In this document: positions 8,346 to 17,154 of the stretch, in pieces
Layout of the letters: each line of letters opens with the position of its first letter
Numbering within the stretch: position 1 is the first letter of the stretch
NCBI RefSeq assembly: GCF_035195345.1
Contig: NZ_CP136574.1
Coordinates: 1,240,001-1,304,000, forward strand
Reading direction: 5' to 3'
From: Flavobacterium sp.
GTDB lineage: Bacteria > Bacteroidota > Bacteroidia > Flavobacteriales > Flavobacteriaceae
Length of the DNA stretch: 64,000 bases
Notes under the pieces: generated by a model
The model's input: only the letters and a program-made list of their open reading frames with translations
Told to the model about the DNA's origin: nothing
The model's database searches: none
Made by a program: the position numbers and the translations under genes

Positions 8346-8852
8346 TTAATAGTCTATTTTTTGTTCAGTATCACTATTAGTAAACAAAAAGCTGTTTTTG
8401 TTACTATTAATATGAACATGAACAATATTTTGTTGTTCCTTGTAAATATCAGTTAATAATGAATTAAAGATATCGAAGGTATTTATTTTTTTTGAAATAG
8501 CAATTTTAGTATAAAAAATTAACACATCACCCTCAACTTCTCGTGCTAAATAAACAATCTCCTGTGGCCTTTTATTTATAGAAATTTTAATATTCACCTT
8601 TAAATAATTTTTAATAAGTGTTTCCGCCTCTGGAAGTTCTTTTGTTGAAGTTAAATATACTTTTTTCTTGTATTTTTTTTCCAATGCTTTTTCCAAATCA
8701 TCGATAAAAATTCTGTGGGTAATTTCTATTCGCTTTTTATTAGGCACGTAATCTATTTGAGTTACAGAAACATAAAACTTATGCCATGCAAAAGAGCTCA
8801 ATAAAACTATTGATAAAAGTGGCAGAAAAAATCGCAATAAATTCTTCTTCAT
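8346..8852 (-). CDS. DUF6702-like exported protein
   Basis: 168 residues. It starts with a signal peptide or anchor (LLRFFLPLLSIVLLSSFA), followed by AWHKFYVSVTQIDY and HRIFIDDLEKALEKKY, a pattern I associate with the DUF6702 family of Bacteroidota. No catalytic motif is visible. It lies between two carboxypeptidase-regulatory-like genes and the M1 peptidase gene (16 and 15 bp gaps) and is therefore probably made together with them. A helper role for the peptidase is possible, but only position supports it. Confidence 0.75.
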   Translation of the reverse strand: MKKNLLRFFLPLLSIVLLSSFAWHKFYVSVTQIDYVPNKKRIEITHRIFIDDLEKALEKKYKKKVYLTSTKELPEAETLIKNYLKVNIKISINKRPQEIVYLAREVEGDVLIFYTKIAISKKINTFDIFNSLLTDIYKEQQNIVHVHINSNKNSFLFTNSDTEQKIDY

Positions 8853-8868
8853 TTGGTAAAAATAGTAA

Positions 8869-9702
8869 TTATTCTTTTGGAATTTCAGATTTAAACATTT
8901 TTGCCTTTGAAGTTAAATATTCTATTAATTGAAATTCATTTTCAGGTTTCAAAAATAAAGACAAATCATTTATAGGCATTTCGGCATATTGCAAAAACAA
9001 TGGAATATCTTCGTGCTTAATTTTTAAGGTATCAACAAAAAAATGATGCGGTAAGCGCTCAAATATATGATCAGAAAATGATTTGGATTGAATATCTTTT
9101 TGTCTTCGCTCCTCAAAAACTTGTTCCGAATATTCTTTAGTGTTTCTATCTTTTACAAGTAAACTAACTAATCCAGCTCCCATCGCAATAAAATTAAAAT
9201 TCGAACCATTTGGCGCAAACTGACTTGGCATTACCGTATTTGTTGGAGTTCCCAATCGTACATCATCTTCATAATGCATGATTTTTTTTGCATCAATTTT
9301 AGTAAAACCTTCACCATATACTTGAATTCGCTTGATATCAACTTCTACAATACCTGTAAGTGTGTAAGGTGTAATTTCTACTTCATTTAATTCAGTAATT
9401 CGCACTTGCAACCTTATTTCTAATTCTTCTAACCAAAAATCTTTATCAGTTAATATATATTTCTTAGATTCATAAGAAATACCTTGAATATAAAGTGTAT
9501 CTGTTGCTCTTGCTTTGATTGAAAACTTACCATCGGAATTGGTAACCGCACCTATATTTGATGTAATATTAAATACCGTAAGATTTTCAACTTCGATAGA
9601 ATCGGCAACAATTCTTCCTTTCAACACTTTTCTTTCAATATGTTGCCCAAAACCAATTTGAACAAACAAAAAGCAAATCCAAACGATATAATTATTTTTC
9701 AT
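8869..9702 (-). CDS. Carboxypeptidase-like regulatory-domain protein (paralogue 2)
   Basis: 277 residues with a signal peptide (residues 1-19, IVWICFLFVQIGFG). Residues about 27-110 form a beta-sandwich of the CarboxypepD_reg-like type (GRIVADSIEVENLTVFN, NSDGKFSIKARATDTLYI), as also found at the N-terminus of TonB-dependent transporters. The rest is a family-specific helical region with no named domain. It is clearly related to the gene upstream of it: same layout, same NxxGAVTxSxGxFxIKA core. The start overlaps that gene's end by 11 bp, indicating translational coupling. The function is unknown. Confidence 0.75.
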   Translation of the reverse strand: MKNNYIVWICFLFVQIGFGQHIERKVLKGRIVADSIEVENLTVFNITSNIGAVTNSDGKFSIKARATDTLYIQGISYESKKYILTDKDFWLEELEIRLQVRITELNEVEITPYTLTGIVEVDIKRIQVYGEGFTKIDAKKIMHYEDDVRLGTPTNTVMPSQFAPNGSNFNFIAMGAGLVSLLVKDRNTKEYSEQVFEERRQKDIQSKSFSDHIFERLPHHFFVDTLKIKHEDIPLFLQYAEMPINDLSLFLKPENEFQLIEYLTSKAKMFKSEIPKE

Positions 9703-10468
9703 TTAATTTAGTATTTGAAATTTCAACTTCCTTTAGTTTTAAATATTCTACCGCTAAACCAGACAAAAGGAAAGTTGCCATATCCTTATTTTTTTCTTTC
9801 ATAGCTTTTGCATATCGTTCATTTTCTACAATGTAAAATAAAAAACCATCTACATAAATCTCAGGGATTTTTAACGTTTTAGTAAAATAATCTCTTTCAA
9901 AATAATCGGTTGTTTTTAATTGGAGCATTTCTTTTTTCTCTACAAGTACTTCTTTTTTCAACATGCTAGTTCTGCCACTTATTGAGTTAATTAATCCATC
10001 AACACTCATTCCACCTAACGGAATTAACAAAGGGCTATACCATTTAAAATCGCCAGCCGCTAAAAGTTTTCGTTCTGCTGGCGTATATGTTCTTTGATTA
10101 GCAGGCACAATGCCAAGTGCAACAGCATTGATATTTTTATAATTAATAATTGCTACTTCCTCTAACTCGGTTATAAGTGATTCCATTTTAATCAATAATA
10201 AATCGTTAGAAAAATCACTCTTTTTAATGCAGTAACGTATTGCTTTTAAATTCACAGCACTAAATTGCAAAGTATCCGAAGTATTCGCTTTTATTTCAAA
10301 ATAACCTCTAGAATCAGTAACGGCTCCATTTTTTTTAGACAAATTTAAAACATGAATTCCTTCCAAAAAAGAAGATTCGGAAACAATTTTACCTTTAACA
10401 ATAGAATCGTGCTGTGACAAAACGACTAAAGGAAAAAAAATAACAAATAGAAGTAATCGTTTTGTCAT
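9692..10468 (-). CDS. Carboxypeptidase-like regulatory-domain protein (paralogue 1)
   Basis: 258 residues, the first gene of the four-gene operon that ends with the M1 peptidase. The signal peptide covers residues 1-18 (LLLFVIFFPLVVLS). The CarboxypepD_reg-like fold follows at about 24-105 (GKIVSESSFLEGIHVLN, DSRGYFEIKANTSDTLQF), then an unrecognised region containing GIVPANQRTYTPAERKL. It is a paralogue of the next gene, so the pair probably arose by tandem duplication. It has neither a TonB plug nor a barrel domain and is not a truncated transporter. The function is unknown. Confidence 0.75.
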   Translation of the reverse strand: MTKRLLLFVIFFPLVVLSQHDSIVKGKIVSESSFLEGIHVLNLSKKNGAVTDSRGYFEIKANTSDTLQFSAVNLKAIRYCIKKSDFSNDLLLIKMESLITELEEVAIINYKNINAVALGIVPANQRTYTPAERKLLAAGDFKWYSPLLIPLGGMSVDGLINSISGRTSMLKKEVLVEKKEMLQLKTTDYFERDYFTKTLKIPEIYVDGFLFYIVENERYAKAMKEKNKDMATFLLSGLAVEYLKLKEVEISNTKLNEK

Positions 10469-10557
10469 AAATTACATTTTTATACTTTGTAAATTTAAAT
10501 GTAATCTTATAAAATGAAATCCTAACAAGATGATAAACTTATGTTAATACAATTTGA

Positions 10558-10565
10558 TAAATTTG
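10558..10565 (+). promoter_or_regulatory. -7 box TAAATTTG of pepE
   Basis: A perfect TAnnTTTG match 14 bp before the pepE ATG at 10580. Confidence 0.55.
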
Positions 10566-10579
10566 CAAAAAAATAATTT

Positions 10580-11287
10580 ATGAAAAACATCATAATAGCT
10601 AGTACTTCCACTTTACACGGCGGTAATTATTTAGAGTATTTATTACCTGAATTACAATCGTTTTTTTCAAATGTAAAACAATTACTTTTTATTCCATACG
10701 CAAGACCAAGCGGTATTTCACATGACGATTACACAAAAAAAGTAAGTGAAGCTTTTGATAAAATAAATATTTCGGTAAAAGGAATTCACGAATTTGAAAA
10801 TCCAGTTGAAGCCATTGAAAACGCAGAAGGAATTTTTACAGGTGGAGGAAATACGTTTTTATTAGTGAGCCAACTGTATAAAAACAACGTTATTGATGCG
10901 CTCGAAAAAGTAGTCAAAAACGGAACACCCTATTTAGGAACCAGTGCAGGAAGTAATATATGCGGATTAACAATGAATACTACTAATGACATGCCAATTG
11001 TATATCCACCGAGTTTTAGAACTTTAGGATTTGTTTCATTTAACATAAATCCACATTATTTAGACCCGATAGAAGGTTCTACTCACATGGGCGAAACACG
11101 TGAAACCCGAATTAATGAATTTCATCATTTTAATCCGCAACCAGTTGTGGGATTGAGAGAAGGAAGTTGGTTAGCTGTTAAAGGCGATTCTGTAAAATTA
11201 AAAGGAACTTTAACTGCAAGAATTTTCAAAAGAAACGAAAATCCAATTGAGGTGATTCCAGAAACTGAACTTAACGATTTAAAATAA
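10580..11287 (+). CDS. pepE: Dipeptidase E (peptidase family S51)
   Basis: 235 residues, the standard length for PepE. This cytoplasmic serine peptidase cleaves Asp-X dipeptides. The nucleophile elbow is GTSAGSN with Ser122. The oxyanion and binding region is GIFTGGGNTF, and the candidate catalytic His lies in NINPHYLDP. It stands alone between a TAnnTTTG promoter and a palindromic terminator. Alternatives in the same fold (cyanophycinase) are usually longer and secreted, and there is no signal peptide here. Confidence 0.93.
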   Translation: MKNIIIASTSTLHGGNYLEYLLPELQSFFSNVKQLLFIPYARPSGISHDDYTKKVSEAFDKINISVKGIHEFENPVEAIENAEGIFTGGGNTFLLVSQLYKNNVIDALEKVVKNGTPYLGTSAGSNICGLTMNTTNDMPIVYPPSFRTLGFVSFNINPHYLDPIEGSTHMGETRETRINEFHHFNPQPVVGLREGSWLAVKGDSVKLKGTLTARIFKRNENPIEVIPETELNDLK

Positions 11288-11290
11288 AAA

Positions 11291-11317
11291 AAGCCTTGCA
11301 ATTGCAAGGCTTTTTTG
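11291..11317. terminator. Bidirectional terminator between pepE and the tRNA-Gly genes
   Basis: The 22-bp perfect palindrome AAGCCTTGCA/ATTGCAAGGCTT at 11291-11312 has an A-run before it and a T-run after it. It can end pepE transcripts rightward and the tRNA-Gly transcript leftward. Confidence 0.88.
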
Positions 11318-11320
11318 TAG

Positions 11321-11393
<73 letters not shown>

Positions 11394-11424
11394 ATTTGAT
11401 AATTTTTAAAACTTTATCTTGTTT

Positions 11425-11500
<76 letters not shown>

Positions 11501-11557
11501 ATTTGAATTACAAAACTCTAATTTTATTAACAGTTGTATGTATTTCTTTGGTGGGTG

Positions 11558-11590
11558 CAAATATACTTCAAAAGTTTTTTTAATTGCAAA
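11558..11590 (-). promoter_or_regulatory. Promoter of the tRNA-Gly pair
   Basis: On the minus strand, TTTG at 11590-11587 is followed after 21 bp by TATATTTG at 11565-11558, a full -33/-7 Bacteroidota promoter. The predicted transcription start lies about 50 bp before the first tRNA. Confidence 0.6.
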
Positions 11591-11684
11591 TTTTTTTAAA
11601 TATTTTTTCGAAGCAATTACACTAACTTTACACTAGAATAAACACATTTTACTAAATGATTAGCTTTTAATAAGTTATACAATT

Positions 11685-12128
11685 ATGGAAATAAAAAAAA
11701 TCAGTTCATCAGCCACTTATCCTGTTAGACACGAAGTTTTAAGAAAAGGAAAACCTATTGAAACTTGCCAATTTAAAGGAGATGATGATGAAAACACTGT
11801 TCATTTCGGATTGTATCAAAAAGAGCAATTGATTGGAATTATTTCCATTTTCAAAGAGCCTTCAATATTATTTTCAGAAAAAAATCAACTTCAAATAAGA
11901 GGAATGGCGGTTTTAGAAGAATTTCAAGGCAAAGGATTCGGAGCCGAATTAGTGAAAGCAGCTGAAAATTATTGTATTAATCAGAATATTGATTTAATAT
12001 GGTTCAACGCTAGAGAAAAAGCTGTTCTTTTTTATAAAAAACTAGGCTATACAAGTATTGGAGATTCTTTTTTAATTCCAGATGTTGGGATTCACTTTGT
12101 CATGTATAAAAAACACACAAAGGAGTAA
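11685..12128 (+). CDS. GNAT-family N-acetyltransferase
   Basis: 147 residues. The acetyl-CoA-binding motif A is visible as GMAVLEEFQGKGFGAELV (pattern QxxGxG/A). It is followed by the conserved helix and by LIWFNAREKAVLFYKKLGY, which is motif B of the GNAT fold with the typical FYxKLGY. The acceptor substrate (protein, amine or small molecule) cannot be inferred. It starts 40 bp before the L,D-transpeptidase lipoprotein gene on the same strand and may share its transcript. Confidence 0.9.
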   Translation: MEIKKISSSATYPVRHEVLRKGKPIETCQFKGDDDENTVHFGLYQKEQLIGIISIFKEPSILFSEKNQLQIRGMAVLEEFQGKGFGAELVKAAENYCINQNIDLIWFNAREKAVLFYKKLGYTSIGDSFLIPDVGIHFVMYKKHTKE

Positions 12129-12167
12129 TTCAATAATTCTTACTATATTTATATCTCATTACGTTTT

Positions 12168-13751
12168 ATGAAAAAAATTACGATTTTACTCTTTATTCTC
12201 TCCTTATTTTCCTGTAAAAAGGAACCTAAAGTCATCGCTTTTGACAATAAAATCATTAAGGACACTGTATTAAACATCATCATAAGACCTGTTCATCCTA
12301 ACTTACTTGAAGGCAAATCAGATAGTTTGATGGCCTATTATCAAAAACTTAATTTTCACGAAATTTGGTATTTAGAAGAAAACAGAAAAGACTTAATTAA
12401 TGAAATCAAATCTTGCTTTGAAGACGGATTAAATCCAAACGATTATGAAATCAAAATAATTGAAGATTTAGAAAGTAAGAGATCCGAATTAAATGATGAA
12501 GATATCGTAAAGTATGACATTTTACTTACTGAAACATTCGAAAAATTAGCCAATCATCTGCATAAAGGAAAACTAAATCCAAAAAAACTATATACAGATT
12601 GGGACTTAGTAACTAAAGAAATTGCTCTTTCTCCCCTTTTAGAGAAAGGAATCAAAGAGAAAAAAATTGCAAGTACTTTTAAAGACTTAAAACCAAATCA
12701 TATTGTATATCAATCACTCAAAAAAAATTTAATAGAAATTGACAAACTTCCCAATATTACTTTTGAAAAAATAACTGTTAAAAATAAAATTGTTTTAAAC
12801 GATACCTTACCTGAAATGGTTAAAATCAAAAAACGATTAGCCTATTGGAAAGATTTCAAAAACAAAGACAGTCTTATTACTTGGGCATACGATTCGTTAA
12901 CTTTCAAAGCTGTTAAACGTTTTCAAGCACGACATGGATTATCTCAAGATGGCGTAATTGGTATAGGCACAATAAAAGCATTAAATAGCACAAAAAGCGA
13001 ACGTATAGAACAAATTATTGCAAATTTAGAACGATGGAAATGGTACCCTTCTGATTTAGGTGAACAATATCTGATTGCAAATATTCCAGATTATATGCTT
13101 CATTATGTTAGAGGTAAAGACACAATTGCCAAACACAGAATTGTAGTTGGAACACCCAAACGAAAAACGCCAATACTAACATCCAAATTATCTAATTTTG
13201 TTTTTAACCCAACGTGGACAATACCACCAACAATTATAAAAGAAGATTTAAAACCCGCTGCCACAAAAAACAGAGACTACTTCCCTTCTCGACAACTTAC
13301 AATATACAATAGTAGTGGTAAAATTGTGAATCCAAACGATTGGAATCCTGCTAAAGCAAATAATTATAGGTATGTACAAAAACCAGGAAACAATAACTCT
13401 CTTGGATTAGTAAAACTTAATTTTGCAAATCGACATTCTGTTTATTTACATGATACTAATCATCGTGATTACTTTGTAAAAACCTATCGCTCTTTAAGTT
13501 CTGGATGTGTTCGTGTTGAAAATCCTTTGGTGTTAACCCAGCAAATTTTGAGCAAAATTAATCCAGAAAAATGGAGCGGAAAAGAAATTGATTCAATTCT
13601 AAAACTAGAAAAAACAAAAACAGTATCTGTAAAAGACACTGTAAATATTTATTTATTCTACTGGACAAGTTGGTTAGAAAATGGCAAACTTCAATTTAGA
13701 GAAGATATTTATGAACTTGACAAAGAGTTATATTTAAAATTAAGAAACTAA
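12168..13751 (+). CDS. L,D-transpeptidase lipoprotein, YcbB-like
   Basis: 527 residues. A lipoprotein signal is present (ILLFILSLFSC, Cys16). Residues about 45-215 are the helical scaffold domain seen in YcbB/LdtD enzymes. A peptidoglycan-binding domain follows at about 235-275 (FKAVKRFQARHGLSQDGVIG). The YkuD catalytic domain covers about 300-480 with HDTNHRDYF and the active site SSGCVRVENP (Cys447). It would form 3-3 crosslinks in peptidoglycan or attach proteins to it. Length and domain order match the family. The 3' end overlaps a second, unrelated L,D-transpeptidase-fold gene by 12 bp on the opposite strand. Confidence 0.92.
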   Translation: MKKITILLFILSLFSCKKEPKVIAFDNKIIKDTVLNIIIRPVHPNLLEGKSDSLMAYYQKLNFHEIWYLEENRKDLINEIKSCFEDGLNPNDYEIKIIEDLESKRSELNDEDIVKYDILLTETFEKLANHLHKGKLNPKKLYTDWDLVTKEIALSPLLEKGIKEKKIASTFKDLKPNHIVYQSLKKNLIEIDKLPNITFEKITVKNKIVLNDTLPEMVKIKKRLAYWKDFKNKDSLITWAYDSLTFKAVKRFQARHGLSQDGVIGIGTIKALNSTKSERIEQIIANLERWKWYPSDLGEQYLIANIPDYMLHYVRGKDTIAKHRIVVGTPKRKTPILTSKLSNFVFNPTWTIPPTIIKEDLKPAATKNRDYFPSRQLTIYNSSGKIVNPNDWNPAKANNYRYVQKPGNNNSLGLVKLNFANRHSVYLHDTNHRDYFVKTYRSLSSGCVRVENPLVLTQQILSKINPEKWSGKEIDSILKLEKTKTVSVKDTVNIYLFYWTSWLENGKLQFREDIYELDKELYLKLRN

Positions 13752-14471
13752 TTTAGACTTCGCAACATAAGTTCTTGATGGATGATAAATAAAGATACAA
13801 GATTTACCTTTAATGGTTTCAATCAGTTCTTTATGTAATTCGTAAGGAACAGCAGGACATCCTTGACTTCTTCCCAATCTTCCCGTATTTTTTATAAAAG
13901 ATTTGCTTACATAATCTGCACCATGAACCACAACTGCTCTATTTCTTGCATTGTCATTTATTCCATACTCCATTCCATCTAAACGCAAAGACAATCCATG
14001 TTTTCCTGTGTAAGTTTCACCTGTAATATAAAAACCTAAACTGCTTTTAAATGATTCATTTGTATTAGAAAAATCTTTTGCATATTCCAATCCCGAATTT
14101 CTACCATGAGCAACCAATGATTTTAAAAGAACCTTTTGATTTTTCATATCAATAACCCACATTCTTTCTTGAGTAGACGACAAACTAAAATCAACAATCG
14201 TTAATATTTCATTTTGAATTTTACCTTGTTGTTTTAATAATTCATAACCCTCAAAAGCTGCAATAAAACTATCGAATGTTGGCAAAGAAAAACCATTAGC
14301 ATCAATTACGTTAAAACATAATTTCGCTTTAGCTTCGAAGGTTGCCTTAATATTGGCTGCAATTAATTTAGGATCAGTAGCATTTATTTTATTCTTTGTG
14401 CTTTCTATTACATTTAAAGGCTTAAACGAAAAAATACAAAATAAAATTAGAGGCAAAATTCGATAAATCAT
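13740..14471 (-). CDS. Murein L,D-transpeptidase catalytic-domain protein (YkuD_2-like)
   Basis: 243 residues with a signal peptide (MIYRILPLILFCIFSF). The second half carries the transpeptidase-like core: VLLKSLVAHGRNSG, a His in VVVHGADYV, and the active-site segment LGRSQGCPAVP (Cys205). The order of motifs is that of the YkuD_2 group, distinct from the YcbB-type enzyme encoded convergently next door. It probably acts on peptidoglycan in the periplasm. Both enzymes end in shared DNA (12 bp), so two cell-wall-modifying genes face each other with no terminator between them. Confidence 0.88.
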   Translation of the reverse strand: MIYRILPLILFCIFSFKPLNVIESTKNKINATDPKLIAANIKATFEAKAKLCFNVIDANGFSLPTFDSFIAAFEGYELLKQQGKIQNEILTIVDFSLSSTQERMWVIDMKNQKVLLKSLVAHGRNSGLEYAKDFSNTNESFKSSLGFYITGETYTGKHGLSLRLDGMEYGINDNARNRAVVVHGADYVSKSFIKNTGRLGRSQGCPAVPYELHKELIETIKGKSCIFIYHPSRTYVAKSKLVS

Positions 14472-14635
14472 TGTTAATCTAGCAGTTATAATGTTGTTGT
14501 AAGTGCCAAATATATTTATTTTTTTCTAACCTGCAAACTTTATTGTGTGTTTTATCGAAATTTTAAGTCTTTCGTCGATTATTCTCGTAAAAGTTAAACA
14601 TAATATAAAAAAAGTAGACATATAAAGCAATATGA

Positions 14636-14643
14636 TAATTTTG
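14636..14643 (+). promoter_or_regulatory. -7 box TAATTTTG of the DUF5916 gene
   Basis: A perfect TAnnTTTG match 17 bp before the ATG at 14661. Confidence 0.5.
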
Positions 14644-14660
14644 CATTCTATTTATACTAT

Positions 14661-17072
14661 ATGACAAATTCTATAAAACTACTTATATTTTCTTTCACTG
14701 TTTTTTCAACTTGTGTAGTAGCGCAACAAAAAAAGACAATAACAACAACCAAAACAAAAGAATTTATTTCTATTGATGGTGAATTGAATGAAAAATCATG
14801 GGAAAATATAGACATCGCTACAAACTTTGTTTCCTTAGAACCTAAAAATGGAACTCCCATTCCTGAAGAATTTAAAACAGAGGTTAAAGTATTGTACTCG
14901 GACGATGCAATTTATATAGGTGCTAAATTATACGACCCAAATCCTTCTCAAATATTAAAAGAGCTTGTAGAAAGAGACGAAATTGGTACATCCGATTTTT
15001 TTGGTATTTTTATTAATGGTTATAATGATGGACAGCAAGAATTTAGATTTTTTGTAACCGCTGCAAACGGACAAATCGATACTAATTTTACTTCTTCAGA
15101 TGGTGAAGACGGTTCTTGGAATGCTATTTGGGAAAGTAATGCAAAAATTACCGACTTCGGCTATGTCATCGAAATGAAAATCCCCTATGCAGCTCTTCGT
15201 TTTCCAGAACAAGACAAACAAACTTGGGGTCTTAATTTTTTTAGAGAAGTTAGAAGAGAGAGACAAAAATACACTTGGAGTCCAATAGATAATAAAATTG
15301 GAGCTATCTCGCAACAAGCAGGATTATTGACTGGAATTGAAAACATTAAAACACCAACTCGATTGTTTTTAATTCCTTATTCTTCATTTTATTTGTCGGG
15401 AAGTGACACTCAAAAAACCAAAGGCGAATTAAAAGGCGGTCTCGATATTAAATACGGCATAAACGATGCTTTCACCTTAGATGCTATTTTAGTTCCCGAT
15501 TTTGGCCAAACTAAATTTGATAATGTGGTTTTAAATTTAGGTCCATTCGAACAACAATTTAACGAAAACAGACCCTTTTTCACAGAAGGTACCGATATTT
15601 TTAATAAAGGAAATTTATTGTATTCGAGAAGAATTGGTCAAACTCCCAATCTAAACATAAACATTGCAGAAAACGAATCTATCATAAATTATCCTGGCGC
15701 AATAAATTTATTAAACGCAATGAAAATTTCAGGACGAGATAAAGACGGGCTAGGTATTGGTTTTTTAAATGCAATTACAGAAAAAACAATGGCAACGGTT
15801 TCAAATGATGACAATGGCGAAACAAGACAAATAGAAGTTTCTCCATTAACCAATTACAATGTAACTGTTTTTGACCAACGCTTTAATCAAAATTCATCAG
15901 TAACTTTTATCAATACAAATGTTACCAGAAATGGAAGTTTTAGAGACGCAAACGTTACGGGATTACTTTTTGATTTAAACGATAAATCAAATAAATATAA
16001 TATCTCTGGAGGTTTAAAATCTAGCAGCATTAACGATACTGAAAACTCTAACGGAATAAACGCATCAGTATATTTGGCTGAAAAAAATGGTAAATTCAGA
16101 TATAGTCTTGGTGGTGATTATGTTTCAAAAGACTTTGATAATAATGATTTAGGAATCAACTTCAGAACAAATTATTACTCAATTTACAACGATGCTAATT
16201 ATAGAATTTTAAATCCAAACAGCATTTTTAATACCTTTAGAATAAGCTTGGCTTCCTATTTTGAATTTTACAAACCAACCAATCAAATTCAGTCAAGTAA
16301 TTTTAATATGAACCTAAATTCTACCAATAAAAAAAATCATTACTTTGGTGGTGGATTAAACTTTAATCCTTTTAAAAATTACAATTATTACGAACCTCGA
16401 GTAGCCGACAGATATTTTGTAAATCCAGAAAATGCAGGAGGTTATTTCTATTTTTCATCCAATTATAATAATAAATTTGCTGTAGACTTTAATCCATACA
16501 TCACGCATGTTCTAAATGAAAATCGCTACGAAGCGGGTGTAAATATTAGTCCCAGGTATCGATTTAATGATAAATTTTCATTAGTATATAGTTTTGATTA
16601 TTTCAAACAAAAAAATGACATAGGGTTTATTGATTTGGTCAACGATGACATCATTTTCGCAAGACGAGACAGAGACACCTATACCAATTCAATTACAAGT
16701 AAATTTTCAATTAGTAGTGTAATGAATTTTAATTTATCTGTAAGACATTATTGGGCTCTAGCAGAAAACAACCAAATTAACACTTTAAACACTGACGGTA
16801 GCTTAACACCTAACGACACCTATACAACTAATAAAAATTCAAATTTTAGCACTTGGAATTTAGATTTATCCTATTCCTGGTGGTTTGCCCCGGGTAGTCA
16901 AATGTCTGTACTATATAGAAACAATGCTGCTACATTTGACAGAACCATCAATAAAAGTTTTAATTCAAATTTTTCCAATTTATTCGAAGATAATCTAAAT
17001 CATGTTTTATCGATAAGTGTTCGCTATTTCATTGATTACAATCAAGCTAAAAACTGGATTAGAAAAGGTTAA
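14661..17072 (+). CDS. DUF5916 protein with N-terminal family-9-like carbohydrate-binding domain
   Basis: 803 residues with a signal peptide (residues 1-21, ending STCVVAQ). Residues about 28-215 form a CBM9-like beta-sandwich (ISIDGELNEKSWENIDIATN, VKVLYSDDAIYIGAKLYDPN). The rest is a long run of amphipathic strands with alternating aromatic residues (for example SNFSTWNLDLSYSWWF), consistent with an outer-membrane beta-barrel as proposed for DUF5916 proteins. The family is widespread in Bacteroidota and its function is not settled. The final residues (HVLSISVRYFIDYNQAKNWI) are barrel-like. It is transcribed alone. Confidence 0.85.
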   Translation: MTNSIKLLIFSFTVFSTCVVAQQKKTITTTKTKEFISIDGELNEKSWENIDIATNFVSLEPKNGTPIPEEFKTEVKVLYSDDAIYIGAKLYDPNPSQILKELVERDEIGTSDFFGIFINGYNDGQQEFRFFVTAANGQIDTNFTSSDGEDGSWNAIWESNAKITDFGYVIEMKIPYAALRFPEQDKQTWGLNFFREVRRERQKYTWSPIDNKIGAISQQAGLLTGIENIKTPTRLFLIPYSSFYLSGSDTQKTKGELKGGLDIKYGINDAFTLDAILVPDFGQTKFDNVVLNLGPFEQQFNENRPFFTEGTDIFNKGNLLYSRRIGQTPNLNINIAENESIINYPGAINLLNAMKISGRDKDGLGIGFLNAITEKTMATVSNDDNGETRQIEVSPLTNYNVTVFDQRFNQNSSVTFINTNVTRNGSFRDANVTGLLFDLNDKSNKYNISGGLKSSSINDTENSNGINASVYLAEKNGKFRYSLGGDYVSKDFDNNDLGINFRTNYYSIYNDANYRILNPNSIFNTFRISLASYFEFYKPTNQIQSSNFNMNLNSTNKKNHYFGGGLNFNPFKNYNYYEPRVADRYFVNPENAGGYFYFSSNYNNKFAVDFNPYITHVLNENRYEAGVNISPRYRFNDKFSLVYSFDYFKQKNDIGFIDLVNDDIIFARRDRDTYTNSITSKFSISSVMNFNLSVRHYWALAENNQINTLNTDGSLTPNDTYTTNKNSNFSTWNLDLSYSWWFAPGSQMSVLYRNNAATFDRTINKSFNSNFSNLFEDNLNHVLSISVRYFIDYNQAKNWIRKG

Positions 17073-17107
17073 AACACTTAATCGTTTTCGTAATTTTAGA
17101 ACTGTTT

Positions 17108-17140
17108 TTTGCGCAAAAATTAGCCAATTGTTTATCTTTG
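17108..17140 (+). promoter_or_regulatory. Promoter of gpmI
   Basis: TTTG at 17108-17111, a 21-bp spacer, and TATCTTTG at 17133-17140 form a complete -33/-7 pair 14 bp before the gpmI ATG. The promoter lies inside the apparent upstream extension of the gpmI frame and therefore supports the start at 17155. Confidence 0.65.
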
Positions 17141-17154
17141 TACAAACACACAAA

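Noticed and set aside
17017..17154. Upstream extension of the gpmI frame
   Set aside because: It overlaps the DUF5916 gene and contains a full -33/-7 promoter; the family N-terminus begins at 17155.
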